A stretch of 64,000 nt of DNA from Macrocystis pyrifera (GCA_031763025.1 JASSKH010000002.1:16041968-16105967); one strand, 5' to 3'. Shown: positions 46,101 through 59,256, counted from the stretch's first letter. The notes: generated by a model from the letters alone, not told the origin. Translations and numbers: made by a program.

Positions 46101-46323
46101 GGTTCGTAAAATAAAAAGAAGAAAAAACGAAAGAAAAGAGAGAGCAAGAAGAACGAAAGAAACGAGAAACAGGGAACATAACCAAAAATAAATAAACAAA
46201 AAGTTGACTTCAAAACCAGATGCCTCCCGGATAGGGATGGCTCACATGATCGTGAGAAGGTCTAGAAGAAGCGCTGCAGTCCCAAGCTTGGCCAGAACAT
46301 TCGTTGAATGCGACGACGTCAGA
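43121..46323 (-). other. Long 5' leader of the LTR element
   Basis: About 3.2 kb between the upstream LTR and the gag-like region. Only the last part (46205-46323) is shared with the short derivative, which fits a packaging or priming role. It has AT-rich and purine-rich tracts, several microsatellite-like runs (45330-45350) and no recognised protein or RNA. Confidence 0.5.
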
Positions 46324-46812
46324 TGTGATGCGGAGACCGGTCTAGGGTAGTGGTAAGGGACGCAGGTGGTTCTGGCAGCTGGAAAGCAGTGCTTCGCTTC
46401 TTCTGATTTAGATCTTCTTATTGATGGCGAGAGCTGAGGAGGTGCTCTGGTAGAGAAGTGAGAGGTAGGGGGGCGGGACTCGACGCCCAGATATACTCGT
46501 CCCACCCCACGCCACAAGCTCTCCTAAATTCCTCTTATCTGATGTACGCCTACAGAACTTTCCTATGGCTACTGGTCGTTCTCCTGCTAATATAAGAACT
46601 TCTCACTTCGTGGTCCTATCTGCGTTAAGGAATATTACTCTCGTCTAGGGGGTTATCCGCCCTAGGGAACATTCTCAAAAGAACATTACTCTCGACTAAC
46701 GGAATATCCGCCGGGTTAATCCATTCTTTGGATTATTCTCGTATTCGTGAGACTATAAGACTGCAACGTAATATATATATCTGTAGCCCATGAGTACTCT
46801 ACTCATATCACA
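46324..46812 (-). repeat. LTR (upstream in coding sense)
   Basis: 489 bp, TGTGATGCGG to ATCACA, partner of 32613-33101. The adjacent target duplication CTAA follows at 46813-46816. Confidence 0.9.
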
Positions 46813-47421
46813 CTAACCCTTTATTTAGTGCAGTCACGCTTTGTGGACGAACCGCTCCAATTCCCGGGTGGTCGTAGAGCAAAAGCTCTTCTCTTCCCTC
46901 GCAGTTCTGTTTCCAGGGCAAAATTATTTTTGCCTACCATCCCTGAACTTCTGCAACGCGAGCCGTCCATATTTTCTTTGGCGTAACGGGAAAACCTTTT
47001 TCATATAAACCGATCACATACGCACGTTTTTGTGGTGAAGTTTGTGTTGTTTGTGATTGGACTTCTGAGCAGCAGTAAGATGACTATTAACATTATTTAT
47101 TACTTTTAATATTTTAACAAACAACTACCGAGTTCGTACTTCTGAGCAGCAGTGAGAGTTTATAAATAATATACAGCAGTACGTTGCAAAAACCACTACG
47201 TAGGCTGATAATAAAATAACTATCAATTCGATAGACTACTACTGAATGAAGTACAACAACCCTTTCAATCCTTTGCATTATAACCTAGATTCGGAGTGGT
47301 CGCAGAACAAGCTCTTCTCCTCCCTCTCCACTGTCGATTTCGCTGAGATCGTGTTGTTCACAATGACGTTCTTTTCATGTCCTGCGACATCGCCAAACGG
47401 CTATTATTATTAATATTAATA

Positions 47422-47491
47422 TTACGGGGGGCCACAGTAAATAGGACCAAACACTGTTCTAGTAAAAAAGTGTAACAAAGTATTTTTTTGT
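47422..47491. mobile_element. Partial decayed MITE in H3
   Basis: Only the left half of the old MITE (TTACGGGGGGCCACAG onward). The right inverted end is missing and the unit resumes at TTTTCACCGAACG. Confidence 0.6.
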
Positions 47492-49321
47492 GTTTTCACC
47501 GAACGAAGTAGACTATATATACCAGATAGAATGCAAGGTGAAACAATCTTTTTGTTACTTCGGAGAGAGATTATTTTTTGTATCCCCTCCCTGCATTCTG
47601 CACTTAACTTCTCAGCTTTTTACCATTTTCCCCCCCCGATAATTCGCACACAACCCATTATCTATATTTGCCCTAATTTTATTGCTCCCTTTTTTTTCCC
47701 TTCTGGGAGGCGTCGTATATAACCTAGATCCGGGATCGGTCATAGGGCAGGTTCTCCACCCGCCTCCCCGCTGTTTGTTGTGAAGTGTGAAAAAGAACAC
47801 ACTGCATGGTGTGCACTATTAATATTAAGACTACATACTGCAGTACATCAGCAGATAGATACACTGACAGTCTGGCCGGTGTGTTGTTCCTTTGATGATG
47901 TCCTGCGTGTTATGCTTAGGGGGAGATTATCTCTTTTAGTATTACTACTACTGCAGTCGTCCCATTTTGGAGACAAACCACATGATATTAGAGTGAGTGG
48001 TTTGTCCACAAAACTAAAGTAATTTGTGTGTTTTGTTGCGTATTTTCCTGTATGGGTTTGTTGATGCTTTGTCTCAAATGCCTCACATTCGTTTCACGGG
48101 TGAGGGTTGCTTCGTTCGATGCTCAAATATTCATCACATTGGATGACACGATTGACTGTTGTTGTTGTTACCTGCCCGCCGACGCCCGCTTATTTTTTCT
48201 GGAGCTTTCGTTGTCGGTGTTTCTGTCCGACGAAATTACTGTTTTGAATCAGGGTTTCTCTTTTTGGCGTTATTGCTGAAGAGCGCTGTTTGTTGGGTTT
48301 TAGGGGACAATAGGAATCCACAGTTTTTCTGTTTACTTTCGCTATATGGCCTGAGTGCGTAGCTGCTTTCCCCATTATTACCTGTCGTGCCACAAAGCTT
48401 ACATTAGTCTGCTTTACCTGCCGTGGGTTGTATGGGACGAGAAACAGCATACACTCCCTCGAACGGTATATCTTGGCTTTGGCGTCCTTCGATTCATCGC
48501 AGGGGGACGTAGATTCTCGGACAGCGTAGATATTTTCTCCCGTATCCGTCGTGGGCTGTACGGGACAAGATATTTTTCTCACGAACGGTATATTATGCAT
48601 TATCATCGTGGCATTGGCTTTTTTCATTCGTATCGGGCGAAGGTTCTCAGTTGCCGATCGTGCATCGTCCGAGTCTCTCGCTTTGGTACATACATACACT
48701 GGTGTGTTTAGTTGGGGCGGAGATTTTTGTCATGACCCGAGGGTGGTGTGCGGCAGAGTTTACGGAAGTAAACTTTTTTGTTTCATATGCTATTATTATT
48801 GTCATTGCCTTCGGAACATCCAATGCGTCAGGGACCATTACCATCCCCTCGAACGGTTGGCTGGCTTTCTTCGATTCGTCGCCGGGGAAAGAAAGTAGAT
48901 GGATTCTCGGGTAGAGTAGATTAGTTCTCCATTACCTGTCGTGCGCCGTACGGGACAAGAGAAAGTATCATTTTTTTCCCACGAACGAACGGTTTTTACG
49001 CATTTATATGGCATTGGCTTTTTTCATTCGTATCGAGCGAGGATTCTCAGTTGCTGATCGTGCGTCGTACGAGTCGCGAAACTTTGTTGTTTGACGTTAT
49101 TTTGTTGTTTGATATTTTTGTCATTGCGTGCGGAAACATCCAATGCGTCAGGGACCAATAATATTTTAAACAGGACTTCTTCGTACGTACACAGTTTGTA
49201 TCATTTCATCCTGATCGGGCCCTTGGCATCGTAAACTGCCGTTTGCGTCGTTAATTGCGGTTTGCAGCTGTTCATTGGCTGCGGCCCTTAGTCGTTTCTT
49301 AAGGTTGCCTGCGGGCGTTAG

Positions 49322-49357
49322 CTTCGTCGGAGGCCCTTAAAAGGCCTCTCGACGAAG
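49322..49357 (+). other. Conserved hairpin of H3
   Basis: CTTCGTCGGAGGCC against GGCCTCTCGACGAAG, fully paired apart from a single bulge. Confidence 0.6.
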
Positions 49358-51086
49358 GCCCTTGTAGATATTTAACATTAGTTGGATTTGTTCCGATGCC
49401 TCACAGGCTGCCCTGCCGAAACACCTCGCTCTCGGCGCTTGCGAGACCGCCGTTCGTGGTCTGCCTCCGCCCTTATCGTCTTCGTTTCTGACTTGCCCGC
49501 CTGCGGGGAGATGGACGGGGCTTTGCCTCCGAAGTTTCGATCGGTTGTTGTTCCTTTTCCTTCGGCCTGTTTTCTTCCCGGTTCGGTGCCCGGGAGTTGC
49601 GGACCTTTCGCGCCTGCCCGATATCGGTTTCGGCGAGGTCGTGTCGACGCGTTCTTTTTGTGATGTCCTGCGACCTCTCGCGTGGAGGAACGTATGATGA
49701 CGCGTCTGCGAGCTCGTGTGCTATTAATTCATAAATAATATTATTACTACTGCTGCTGCTCTTCATAGATAGCTGTCGACCCCTGCCGAGTGCGTGCGAT
49801 TCAATGCTTCTTATTAATAGCACAGCATCAGCAGTGAGGAGAGTCATTCCAACTGCGGCGGCTGTGCGTTGCGAAAAGCAGTAGGCTGATAGAAAAATAA
49901 CTTTTATTATGTTTTCAGTATATATAGAGTGCGTTGTGGGTTTCTCGGGTATTCTGTTTTCTTGATTTCGTCTCCCCGAGTTCGGCAAATGTACGTACCC
50001 TGGGTGTGCGTGTATACCCATGAAGGGTACTACTTGCAGCAGAAGTCGAGTGCGTGCGATTCAATACTTTTTATTACTAGCAGCAGTGAGGAGAGTTATT
50101 CCAACTGCAGAGGCAGTGCGTCGCGAAAAGCAGTAGGCTGGTAGAAAAATAACTATTATTGTGTTTTTTGTAGAGTGCTTTGTGGGTTTCTCGGGTATTC
50201 TGTTTTCTTCATTTCGTCTCCCCGAGTCCGGCAAATGTACGTACCCCTGGTGTGGGTGTATACCCATGAAGGGTACTACCTACAGCAGGAGTACATGTGG
50301 TATTCTTCCTAACTCTTTCAAGCCTTTCGCGCTTCTGTCTTATAACCTAGATCCAGGGTGGTCGTAGAGCAAGCTCTTCGCCTCCCTCCCCACTACTATC
50401 GTAATATGGTGTCGAGCAAGCGGTCCTTTCTTTTATGCCTGCGTGTGTCGTTTTGGGGGGGGGGGGGAGACTAACCTTTTATTTACTGCAGTCACGCTTT
50501 GTGGACGAACCGCTCCAATTTCCGGGGTGGTGGTCGTAGAGCAAAAGCTCTTCTCTTCCCTCCCAGTTCTGTTTTCAGGGCAAAATCATTTTTGCGTGCC
50601 ATCCCTGAAATTTTTCAACGAGCTGGCCATATTTTCTTTATCGCACTGCCTGGCCAACACCGGATTTTTTACCGTATGTATGTGGCAACAAGCGTCATCA
50701 CTATTATTGCTATTAATAAATAATATTATTGCTGTAACCTATTTTTTTGCTTCGATTTTGATGTATCGGGGATACAATCCGACAAAACCCGAACTAAAAG
50801 TTCACAAATTCCAAACTGTATTTTGTATACTGGAAAAATGAATTTGGTCGCGAGCGTGTTCAGCTGCCTTTTGCCGGGCGTCACACGATAGAAAGCTCGC
50901 CCACCTACATACACTTATCACATGCAGCAGTAGGCTGATAGAAAAATAACGATTATTTTATAGAGTGTGTTATACTTGTTTCTCGGGTAATGTGTTTTCT
51001 TGATTTCGTCTCCCTTTCGTTTCCCCGAGTTCAGCAAATTTACGCACCAGGTATGTATGTGTGTACACCCATGAAGAGTACTACAT

Positions 51087-51666
51087 TTCTTTGCTACTCG
51101 TACCGCCAACTGCTGCGGCCGTTCGGTATGCATTTTGATTTTTTTCCCTTCTTATCCTTATGAAAGAAGTACTACATAGTGGGTGGGTGACGAGCGTATT
51201 TTGGCCCACTCACTATTGCTCTTTTTACTTAGTTAAGTGTTCACCGGGATGCATAGTCCCCTTTTTCCTTCTCGTATATTTCCCCTTGCACGTCCCTTTT
51301 GGCTCATGCTCGGGGTAAGTATGTATGTGTCTGAGCTTTGGCTTCCCATTTTATTTATTTATTTGGGATTCTTCTCCTTTTCTTTTTCTTTTTCTTGTTC
51401 TTTTTCGGTTTGGTTTTTTCGTTGCTTCTCTTTCTTTATGGTGTATTTTGGTTGCTGGCGTATGTACGTATGTTGTGTCGGCCGCACCTAGTGCGAAGGC
51501 ATGGTATTACGTAGGCTATTAATGCATTACGGTGTGTTATCTCTGTGTCGTAGTCTGTGACCACAGAGCTCGTATCTTTCTAGGGTGAAGAATCAGCACG
51601 GACACTGGGCTTGCTGGATGTCGACGAGTAGAAGAACGGTTTAATGTGAAGAACACACACACACAT
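51087..51666 (+). mobile_element. LINE 3' end copy, severely 5' truncated
   Basis: Reverse complement match to about 18899-19515, from TTTGCTACTCGTACCGCC to GTGAAGAACACACAC. It holds only the 3' untranslated region and the (CA)n tail. The host module reads ACTACAT before it and CAGGAGTA after it, matching the unbroken ACTACATACAGCAGGAGTA. Confidence 0.85.
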
Positions 51667-53400
51667 ACCGCAGGAGTATATGGATCGGGGATACAATCCG
51701 ATCAAAACACGAACTAAAAGTTCACAAATTCCAAACTGTATTTTGTATACTGGAAAAATGAATTTGGTCGCAAGCGTGTTCAGCTGCCTTTTGCCGGGCG
51801 TCACACGATAGAAAGCTCGCCCACCGACATACACTTAGCACATGCAGCAGTAGGCTGATAGAAAAATAACGATGTTTACAGAGTGTGTTAGCTCTTTCTC
51901 GGGTAATGTGTTTTCTTGATTTCGTCTCGCTTTCGTTTCACCGAGTTCAGCAAATTTACGCACCAGGTATGTATGTGTGTATACCCATGAAGAGTACTGC
52001 ATACAGCAGGAGTACATGGTCTTCTTCCTCATTGTTTCAACCCTTTCAAGTGTCTGGTTTTACCTACAGCAGCAGTAGCTCCGAGGTGGTCGTAGAGCAA
52101 GCTCTTCTCTTCCCTCCCCAGCTCTGTTTCCAGGGGAAAATCATTTTTGCGTACCTTCACTGAAATTCTCCAACGAGCTGGCCATATAATTTATTTATCG
52201 CACATCCTGGCCAACACCGTTTTTTTTTTAACGTAGTATGTATGTGGTAACAACCGTCATTACTCTTATTGTTCGTGCTACTAAAAAAAAAAACAACTAT
52301 TAATACGATGATGAACTATGTATGGTGTCGAGCAAGCGGTCCTTTCTTTTGTGCCTGCGTGTCGTTTGACAGGGGGGGGGGGAGACTAACCCTTTATTTA
52401 CTGCAGTCACGCTTTGTGGACGAACCGCTCCAATTTCCGGGGTGATCGTCGTCGAGCAAAAGCTCTTCTCTTCCCTCCCAGTTCTGTTTCCAGGGCAAAA
52501 TCATTTTTGCGTACCATCCCTGAACTTCTCCAACGAGCTGGCCATATTTTCTTTATCGCACTGCCTGGCCAACACCGGAGTTTTTTTTAACGTAGTATGT
52601 ATGTGGCAACAAGCGTCATCACTCTTTTCGCTACTATTGCTATTAAAAAATATTATTATTATTGCTGTAACCTATTTTTTTGCTTTGATTTTGATGCATC
52701 GGGGATACAATCCGATCAAAACACGAACTAAAATTTCACAAATTCCAAACTGTATTTTGCATACTGGAAAAATGAATTTGGTCGCAAGCATGTTCAGCTG
52801 CCTTTTGCCGTAGATCTGATATATGCGGGAGTCACAGGATAGGAAGCTCGCCTACGTACATAAATTTAGTAATAGTACATGCAGCAGCAGTAGGCTGATA
52901 GAAATATGACTATTATTTCATAGAGTGTGTTGTGTGTTTCTCGGGTATTGTGTTTTCTTGATTTCGTCTTCTCGAGTTCAGCAAATTTACGCACCAGGTA
53001 TGTATGTGTGTATACCCATGAAGAGTACTACATACAGCAGCAGTATAGCAAGTATTAATAGGAGATGGTCTTCTTCCTCACTATTCCGTTTCAACCCTTT
53101 AAGCCTCTGTCTTATATCCTAGATCTGGGGTGGTCGTAGAGGACGCTCCTCTCCTCCCTCGCCACAATATTACAATTGTCAAGCATGTCATGTGTTGTGT
53201 GGTAATTTCTGCTCCAGCATCCGAGGGATCAATAACCAAATATCTGTTTTTCAGGAGTTGTGGATCAGGGGCGTAACAATCCTTCATTTTGAACGCATGT
53301 AATTTCTGCCAGATGATGCAGTGTTGTTTTCGTTGTTTAGTTTCCAGGGTAATCTCATTTTGGCGTACCATCACTGAACTTCTCCAACGAGCTGTCTATA
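51667..53400. repeat. R1 modules between H3 and H4
   Basis: Two R1 copies with two G-runs and two GTAGAGCAAG/TCGAGCAAAAG palindromes, then the variant module with CCAGCATCCGAGGGATC that also occurs at 15050 and 60740. No gene seen. Confidence 0.7.
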
Positions 53401-53846
53401 TTTTCTTTGGCGTAACCGGAATACCTTTTTCATGTAAACCGATCACATACGCACGTTTTTGTCGTGGAGTTTGTGTTGTTTGTGATTGGACTTCTGAGCA
53501 GCAGTGAGATGACTATTAATATTATTACTTTGAATATTAACAAACAACTACCGAGTTCGTACTTCTGAGCAGCAGTGAGAGTTAATAAATAGTATACAGC
53601 AGTATATTACGTTGCAAAAAGCATTACGTAGGCTGAGAATAAAATAACTATCAATTCAATAGACTACTACTGAATGAAGTACAACAACCCTTTCAAGCCT
53701 TTGCATTATAACCTAGATTCGGAGTGGTCGTAGAACAATCTCTTCTCCTCCCTCGCCACTATCGATTTCGCTGAGATCGTGTTGTTCACAATGACGTTCT
53801 TTTCATGTCCTGCGACATCGCCAAACGGCTATTATTAACATTAATA

Positions 53847-53951
53847 TTACGGGGGGCCATAGTAAATAGGACCAAATATTGTTTGTAAAACAGTGTACTA
53901 AAGTATATTTTTTTGTGTATACCCTAGGTCCTACTTGCTGTGGACCCCCAT
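53847..53951. mobile_element. Decayed MITE in H4
   Basis: TTACGGGGGGCCATAG to GTGGACCCCCAT. Same place as in H1-H3. TA precedes the left end. Confidence 0.65.
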
Positions 53952-55781
53952 ACCAAATAGAACATATTTTCACCGAAGTGAACCATATATACCAGATAGA
54001 ATGCAAGGTGAAACAATCTGTTTGTTTACTTCGGAGAGAGATTATTTTTTGTGTCCCCTCCCTGCATTCTGCACTTAACTTCTCAGCTTTTTACCATTCC
54101 CCCCCCCCCCCCCCCCCGATATTTCGCACACAACCCATTATTTATGTTCGCCCTAATTTTTTTATTCCCTTTTTTTCCTTCCTGGGAGGCGTCGTATATA
54201 ACCTAGATCCGGGGTCGGTCATAGAGCAGGTTCTCCACCCGCCTCCCCGCTGTTTGTTGTGAAGTGTGAAAAAGAACACACTGCATGGTGTACACTAATA
54301 ATATTAAGACTACATACTGCAGTACATCAGCAGATAGATGCACTGACAGTCTGGCCGGTGTGTTGTTCCTTTGATGATGTTCTGCGTGTTATGTTTTGGG
54401 GGGAGATTAACTCTTTTATATTACTACTACTGCAGTCGTCCCATTTTGGAGACAAACCACATGATATTAGAGTGAGTGGTTTGTCCACAAAACTAAAGTA
54501 TTTTGTGTGTTTTGTTGCGTTTTTTCCTCTTTGGGTTTGTTGATGCTTTGTCTCACACATTCGTTTCACGGGTGAGGGTTGCTTCGTTCGATGCTCAAAT
54601 ATTCCATCACATTGGATGACACGATTGACTGTTGTTGTTACCTGCCCGCCTACGCCCGCTTATTTTTTCTGGAGCTTTCGTTGTCGGTGTTTCTGTCCGT
54701 TGAAACTACTGTGTTTTGAATCAGGGTTTCTCTTTTTGGCGGTATTGCTGAAGAGCGCTGTTTGTTGGGTTTTAGGGGACAATGGGAATCCACAGTTTTT
54801 CTGTTTACTTTCGCTTTATAGCCTGAGTGCGTAGCTGCTTTCCCCATTACCTGTCGTACCGCAAAGCGTAGATTAGTCTGCTTTGCCTGCCGTGGGTTGT
54901 ATGGGACGAGAAAACAGCATACACTCCCTCGAACGGTATATCTTGGCTTTGGCTTCCTTCGATTCATCGCAGGGGGACGTAGATTCTCGGATAGCGTAGA
55001 TAATTTCTCCCGTATCCGTCGTGGGCTGTACGGGACAAGATAATTTTCTCACGAACGGTATACTATGCATTATCATCGTGGCATTGGCTTTTTTCATTCG
55101 TATCGGGCGAAGGTTCTCAGTTGCCGGTCGTGCATCGTCCGAGTCTCTCGCTTTGGTACATACATACACTGACTGGTGAGTTTTGTTGGGGCGGAGATTT
55201 TCGTCATGACCCGAGGGTGGTGTGCGGCAGAGGTTACGGAAGTAAACTTTTTTGTTTCATATGCTATTATTATTGTCATTGCCTGCGGGAACATCCAATG
55301 TGTCAGGGACCATTACCATCCCCTCGAACAGTTGGCTGGCTTTCTTCGATTCGTCGCTGGGGAAAGAAAGTAGATGAATTCTCGAGTAGAGTAGATTAGT
55401 TCTCCATTACCTGTCGTGCGCCGTACGGGACAAGAGAAAGTATCATTTTTTTCCCACGAACGAACGGTTTTTACGCATTTATATGGCACTGGATTTTTTC
55501 ATTCGTATCGAGCAAGGATTCTCAGTTGCTGATCGTGCGTCGTACGAGTCGCGAAACTTTGTTGTTTGATATTTTTGTCATTGCGTACGGAAACATCCAA
55601 TGCGTCAGGGACGGATAATATTTTAAACAGGATTTCTTCGTACAGCTGTTGTAGTTTGTATCATTTCATCCTGATCGGGCCCTTGGCATCGTAAACTGCC
55701 GTTTGCGTCGTTAATTGCCGTTTGCAGCTGTTCATTGGCTGCGGCCCTTAGCCGTTTCTTAAGGTTGCCTGCGGGCGTTAG

Positions 55782-55817
55782 CTTCGTCGGAGGTCCTTAA
55801 AAGGCCTCTCGACGAAG
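55782..55817 (+). other. Conserved hairpin of H4
   Basis: CTTCGTCGGAGGTCC against GGCCTCTCGACGAAG. The one difference is a C-to-T in the left arm that leaves a U-G pair in plus-strand RNA. Confidence 0.6.
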
Positions 55818-56900
55818 GCCCTTGTAGATATATAACATTAGTCGGATTTGTTCCGATGCCTCACGGCCTGCGCTGCCGATATCCCTCGCTCTCAGGGCTT
55901 GCGGGACCGCCGTTCGTGGTCTGCCTCCGCCCTTGTCGTCTTCGTTTCGGACTTGCCCGCCTGCGGGGAGATGGACGGGGCTTTGCCTCTGAAGTTTCGA
56001 TTCTTTGTTGTTCCTTTTCCTTCGGCCTGCTTTCTTCCCGGTTCGGTGCCCGGGAGTTGCGGACCTTTCGCGCGTGCCCGATATCGGTTTCGGCGAGGTC
56101 GTGTCGTCGCGTTCTTTTTGTGATGTCCTGCGACCTCTCGGGTGGAGGAACGCATGACGTGTCTGCGAGCTCGTGTGCTGTTAATTCGTAAAAAATATTA
56201 TTACTACTGCTGTTCTTAGTTGTCTACCGCTGCCGAGTGCGTGCGATTCAATACTTCTTATTAATAGCAGCAGTGAGGAGAGTCATTTCAACTGCAGCGG
56301 CAGTGCGTCGCAAAACGCAGAAGGCTGATAGAAAAAAAACTATTATTATGTTCTTAGTAGAGTGCGTTGTGGGTTTCTCGGGTATTCTGTTTTCTTGATT
56401 TCGTCTCCCCGAGTTCGGCAAATGTACGTACCCGGGGTGTGGGTGTGCACCCATGAAGGTCACTACCTACAGCAGGAGTACATGGTCTTCTTCTTATATC
56501 TTTCTCTGTCTTACAACCTAGATCCGGGGTGGTCGTAGAGCAAGCTCTTTGCCTCCCTCCCCACTACAATTATGGTGTCGAGCAAGCGGTCCTTTCTTTT
56601 ATGCCTGCGTGTCGTTTTGGGGGGGGGGATACTAACCCTTTAAGTACTGCAGTCACGCTTTGCGGACGAACCGCTCCCATTTCCGGGGTGGTCGTAGAGC
56701 AGGCTCTTCTGTTCCCTCCCCAGTTCTGTTTCCAGGGCAAAATCATTTTTGCGTTCCATCCCTGAAATTCTCCAATGAGCTGGCCATTTTTTCTTTATCG
56801 CACTGCCTGGCCAACAACGGAGTATTTTTTTTAACGTAGTACGTGTGTGGCAACAAGCGTCATCACTCTTATTGCTATTAATAAATAATATTATTGCTGT

Positions 56901-58579
56901 AACCTATTTTTTTGTGAACCGATCACCTACGCACGCTTTGGTCGTGAAGTTCGTGTGATATTGGACTCTGAGCAGCAGTGAGAGTTATTATTTTTGTCAA
57001 GAAAAATATTATCGTCATCACTTCTGTTCATTGAGCATTCTACTACGCGTGGACGATAGAAGCGGGAAGTTTGCAGAGGTTGCTTTGGTTTTGATGTATC
57101 GGGGATACAATCCGATCAAAACACGAAATCAGGCAACTAAAATTTCACAAATTCCAAACTGTTTTTGTATACTGGAAAAATGAATTTGGTCGCAAGCGTG
57201 TTCAGCTGCCTTTTGCCGTATATATCCGGGCGTCACAGGATAGAAAGCTCGCCTACGTACATACATTTTGTACATGCAGCAGCAGTACGCTGATAAAAAA
57301 TAACTATTATTTCGTAGAGTGCGTGATGTGTTTCTCGGGTGTTGTGTTTTCTTGATTTCGTCTCCCTTTCGTTTCCCCGATTTCAGCAAATTTATGCACC
57401 AGGTATGTGTATACCCATGAAGGGTTCTACATACAGCAGAAGTACATGGTCTTCTTCCTCACTGTTTCAACCTCTGTCTTATAACCTACAGTAGCTCCGG
57501 GGTGGTCGTAGAGCAAGCTCTTCTCCTCCCTCCCCATCCCTGTTAAAGATACTATTAATAAGCCTTTAAGTACTGCAGTTACGCTTTGTGGACGAACCGC
57601 TCCTATTTCCGGGGTGGTCGTAGAGCAAGCTCTTCTCTTCCCTCCCCAGTTCTGTTTCCATGGCAAAATCATTTTCGCGTACCATCCCTGAACTTCTCCA
57701 ACGAGCTGGCCATATTTTCTTTATCGCACTGCCTGGCCAACAACGGAGTATTTTTTACCCGTATTATGTATGTGGCAACAAGCGTCACCACTGTTTTTGC
57801 TGGTATTGCTATTAATAAAAATAATATTATTGCTGTAACCTATTTTTTTGTAAACTGATCACATACGCACGCTTTGGTCGTGATGTTCGTGTGGTGTTGG
57901 ACTTTGAGCAGCAGTGAGAGGTATTGTTCTTGTCAAGAAAAATATTATCGTCATCACTTGTATTCATTGAGCATTCTACTACGGGTGGACGGTAGAAGCG
58001 GGACGTTTGCAGAGATTGCTTTAATTTTGATGTATCGGGGATACAATCCGATCAAAACACGAAATCAGGCCGGCAACTAAAATTTCACAAATTCCAAACT
58101 GTATTTTGTATAGAGGAAAAATGAATTTGGTCGCAAGCGTGTTCAGCTGCCTTTTGCCGTATATATCCGGGCGTCACAGGATAGAAAGCTCGCCTACGTA
58201 CATACATTTTGTACATGCAGCAGCAGTAGGCTGATAGAAAAATACCTATTATTTCATAGAGTGTGTTATGTGCTTCTCGGGTGTTGTGTTTTCTTGATGT
58301 CGTCTCCCTTTCGTTTCCCCGAGTTCAGCAAATATACGCACCAGGTATGTGTGTATATACCCATGAAGAGTACTACATACAGCAGGAGTACATGGTCTTC
58401 TTCCTCACTGTTTCAATCCTTTCAAGCCTCTGTCTCACAACCTACAGTAGCTCCGGGGTGGTCGTAGAGCAAGCTCTTCTCCTCCCTCCCCAGCTCTGTT
58501 TCTAGCGGAAAATCATTTTTGCGTACCATCACTGAAATTCTCCAACGAGCTGGCCATATTTTTTCTGCATCGCACCGAA
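56901..58579. repeat. R1 modules between H4 and the SINEs
   Basis: Two R1 variants with TCAAGAAAAATATTATCGTC and GCATTCTACTACG stretches (56995 and 57935), each followed by ATCGGGGATACAATCCGATC. The module is cut at CATCGCACCGAA by the SINE array. No gene seen. Confidence 0.7.
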
Positions 58580-58911
58580 TTTTTTTTTTTTTTTTTTTTT
58601 CCCATCACTTTCACTTTCCAGCCCACTCGTCGTAGGAGGTTTTACCCTCGACGATTTTCTGGACGAGCCGTGGTCACAGGTGTCGTCCCTTCTCCCCCCC
58701 GGTACGTGCCTTTTTTTGTCATGCATAGGGTTCAGCATTCCCACTGCTCGTCGATTTTCATCGAATGTAGCCAACTCACGCTTTCGCACTTTCCGCATAT
58801 CAATTTTTTATGCAAGAAAAAGTCCCTATGAGAGTGCACTCGGTGAGACTTGAACCCACGATATTGATGGTGACAGGCACGTAGACCACCTACCAAGCCA
58901 CCGGGGACGCC
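58580..58911 (-). mobile_element. tRNA-derived SINE, copy 1
   Basis: On the minus strand: tRNA-like head with A box TGGCTTGGTAGGTGG and B box GGGTTCAAGTCTC, then TTTTTCTTGCATAAAAAATT, a GC-rich body, and a poly(A) tail (plus-strand T run 58580-58600). About 330 bp. The head resembles a leucine or aspartate tRNA; identity not settled. Pol III transcription from the internal boxes is the family's usual mode. Confidence 0.85.
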
Positions 58912-58918
58912 GGTTGTA

Positions 58919-59250
58919 TTTTTTTTTATTTTTTTTATCCATCACTTTTACTTCCCAGCCCACTCGTCGTAGGAGGTTTTACCCTCGACGATCTTCTGGA
59001 CAAGCCGTGGTCACAGGTGTCGTCCCTTCTCCCCCCCGGTACGTGCCTTTTTTTGTCATACATAGGGTTCAGCATTCCCACTGCTCGTCGATTTTCATCG
59101 AATGTAGCCAACTCACGCTTTCGCACTTTCCGCTTATCAATTTTTTATGCAAGAAAAAGTCCCTATGAGAGTGCACTCGGTGAGACTTGAACCCACGATA
59201 TTGATATTGACAGGCACGTAGACCACCTACCAAGCCACCGGGGATGCCGG
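58919..59250 (-). mobile_element. tRNA-derived SINE, copy 2
   Basis: Same structure as copy 1, head to tail with it. The tail is a T-rich run at 58919-58936 on the plus strand. B box and A box are identical to copy 1. Confidence 0.85.
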
Positions 59251-59256
59251 TTGTAT

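Larger units (their letters stand above)
32613..46812 (-). mobile_element. Ty3/gypsy chromovirus-type LTR element with a NADAR domain
   Basis: A 14.2-kb element with two 489-bp LTRs, coding on the minus strand, in the order gag-like, NADAR, protease, reverse transcriptase, RNase H, integrase, chromodomain-like end. CTAA flanks both sides, a 4-bp target duplication in an R1 module. A purine-rich GGGTGGGG tract lies next to the downstream LTR, as expected of a polypurine tract. I did not find a convincing tRNA primer site. The element looks nearly complete but broken, with a handful of coding breaks. The LTRs differ at about eight of 489 positions, so it is young. Confidence 0.9.
46813..51086. 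repeat. Higher-order repeat unit H3
   Basis: Starts in mid-module right after the LTR element and then follows the H1/H2 order: ACCGATCACATACGCACG (47006), partial decayed MITE (47422), CCCATTTTGGAGACAA (47961), CCAATGCGTCAGGGACC (48819), hairpin (49322), GCCTCACAGGCTGCCCTG (49398), CCCATGAAGGGTACTACC modules (50020 and 50260), R1 modules. The LINE copy at 51087 cuts the last module. No gene seen. Confidence 0.75.
53401..56900. repeat. Higher-order repeat unit H4
   Basis: Same order as H3, with a decayed MITE at 53847-53951, the hairpin at 55782-55817 and the GCCTCACGGCCTGCGCTGCC block at 55858. No credible gene. Confidence 0.75.

Noticed and set aside
46205-46323. tRNA-like sequence next to the LTR
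   Set aside because: A small TGGTT/AACCA stem with a TTCAAA loop is visible nearby, but no full cloverleaf could be drawn. Left as element leader.
58830-58911. tRNA gene on the minus strand
   Set aside because: A and B boxes are present, but the acceptor stem does not pair properly and the sequence continues into a SINE body with a poly(A) tail. It is a SINE head.
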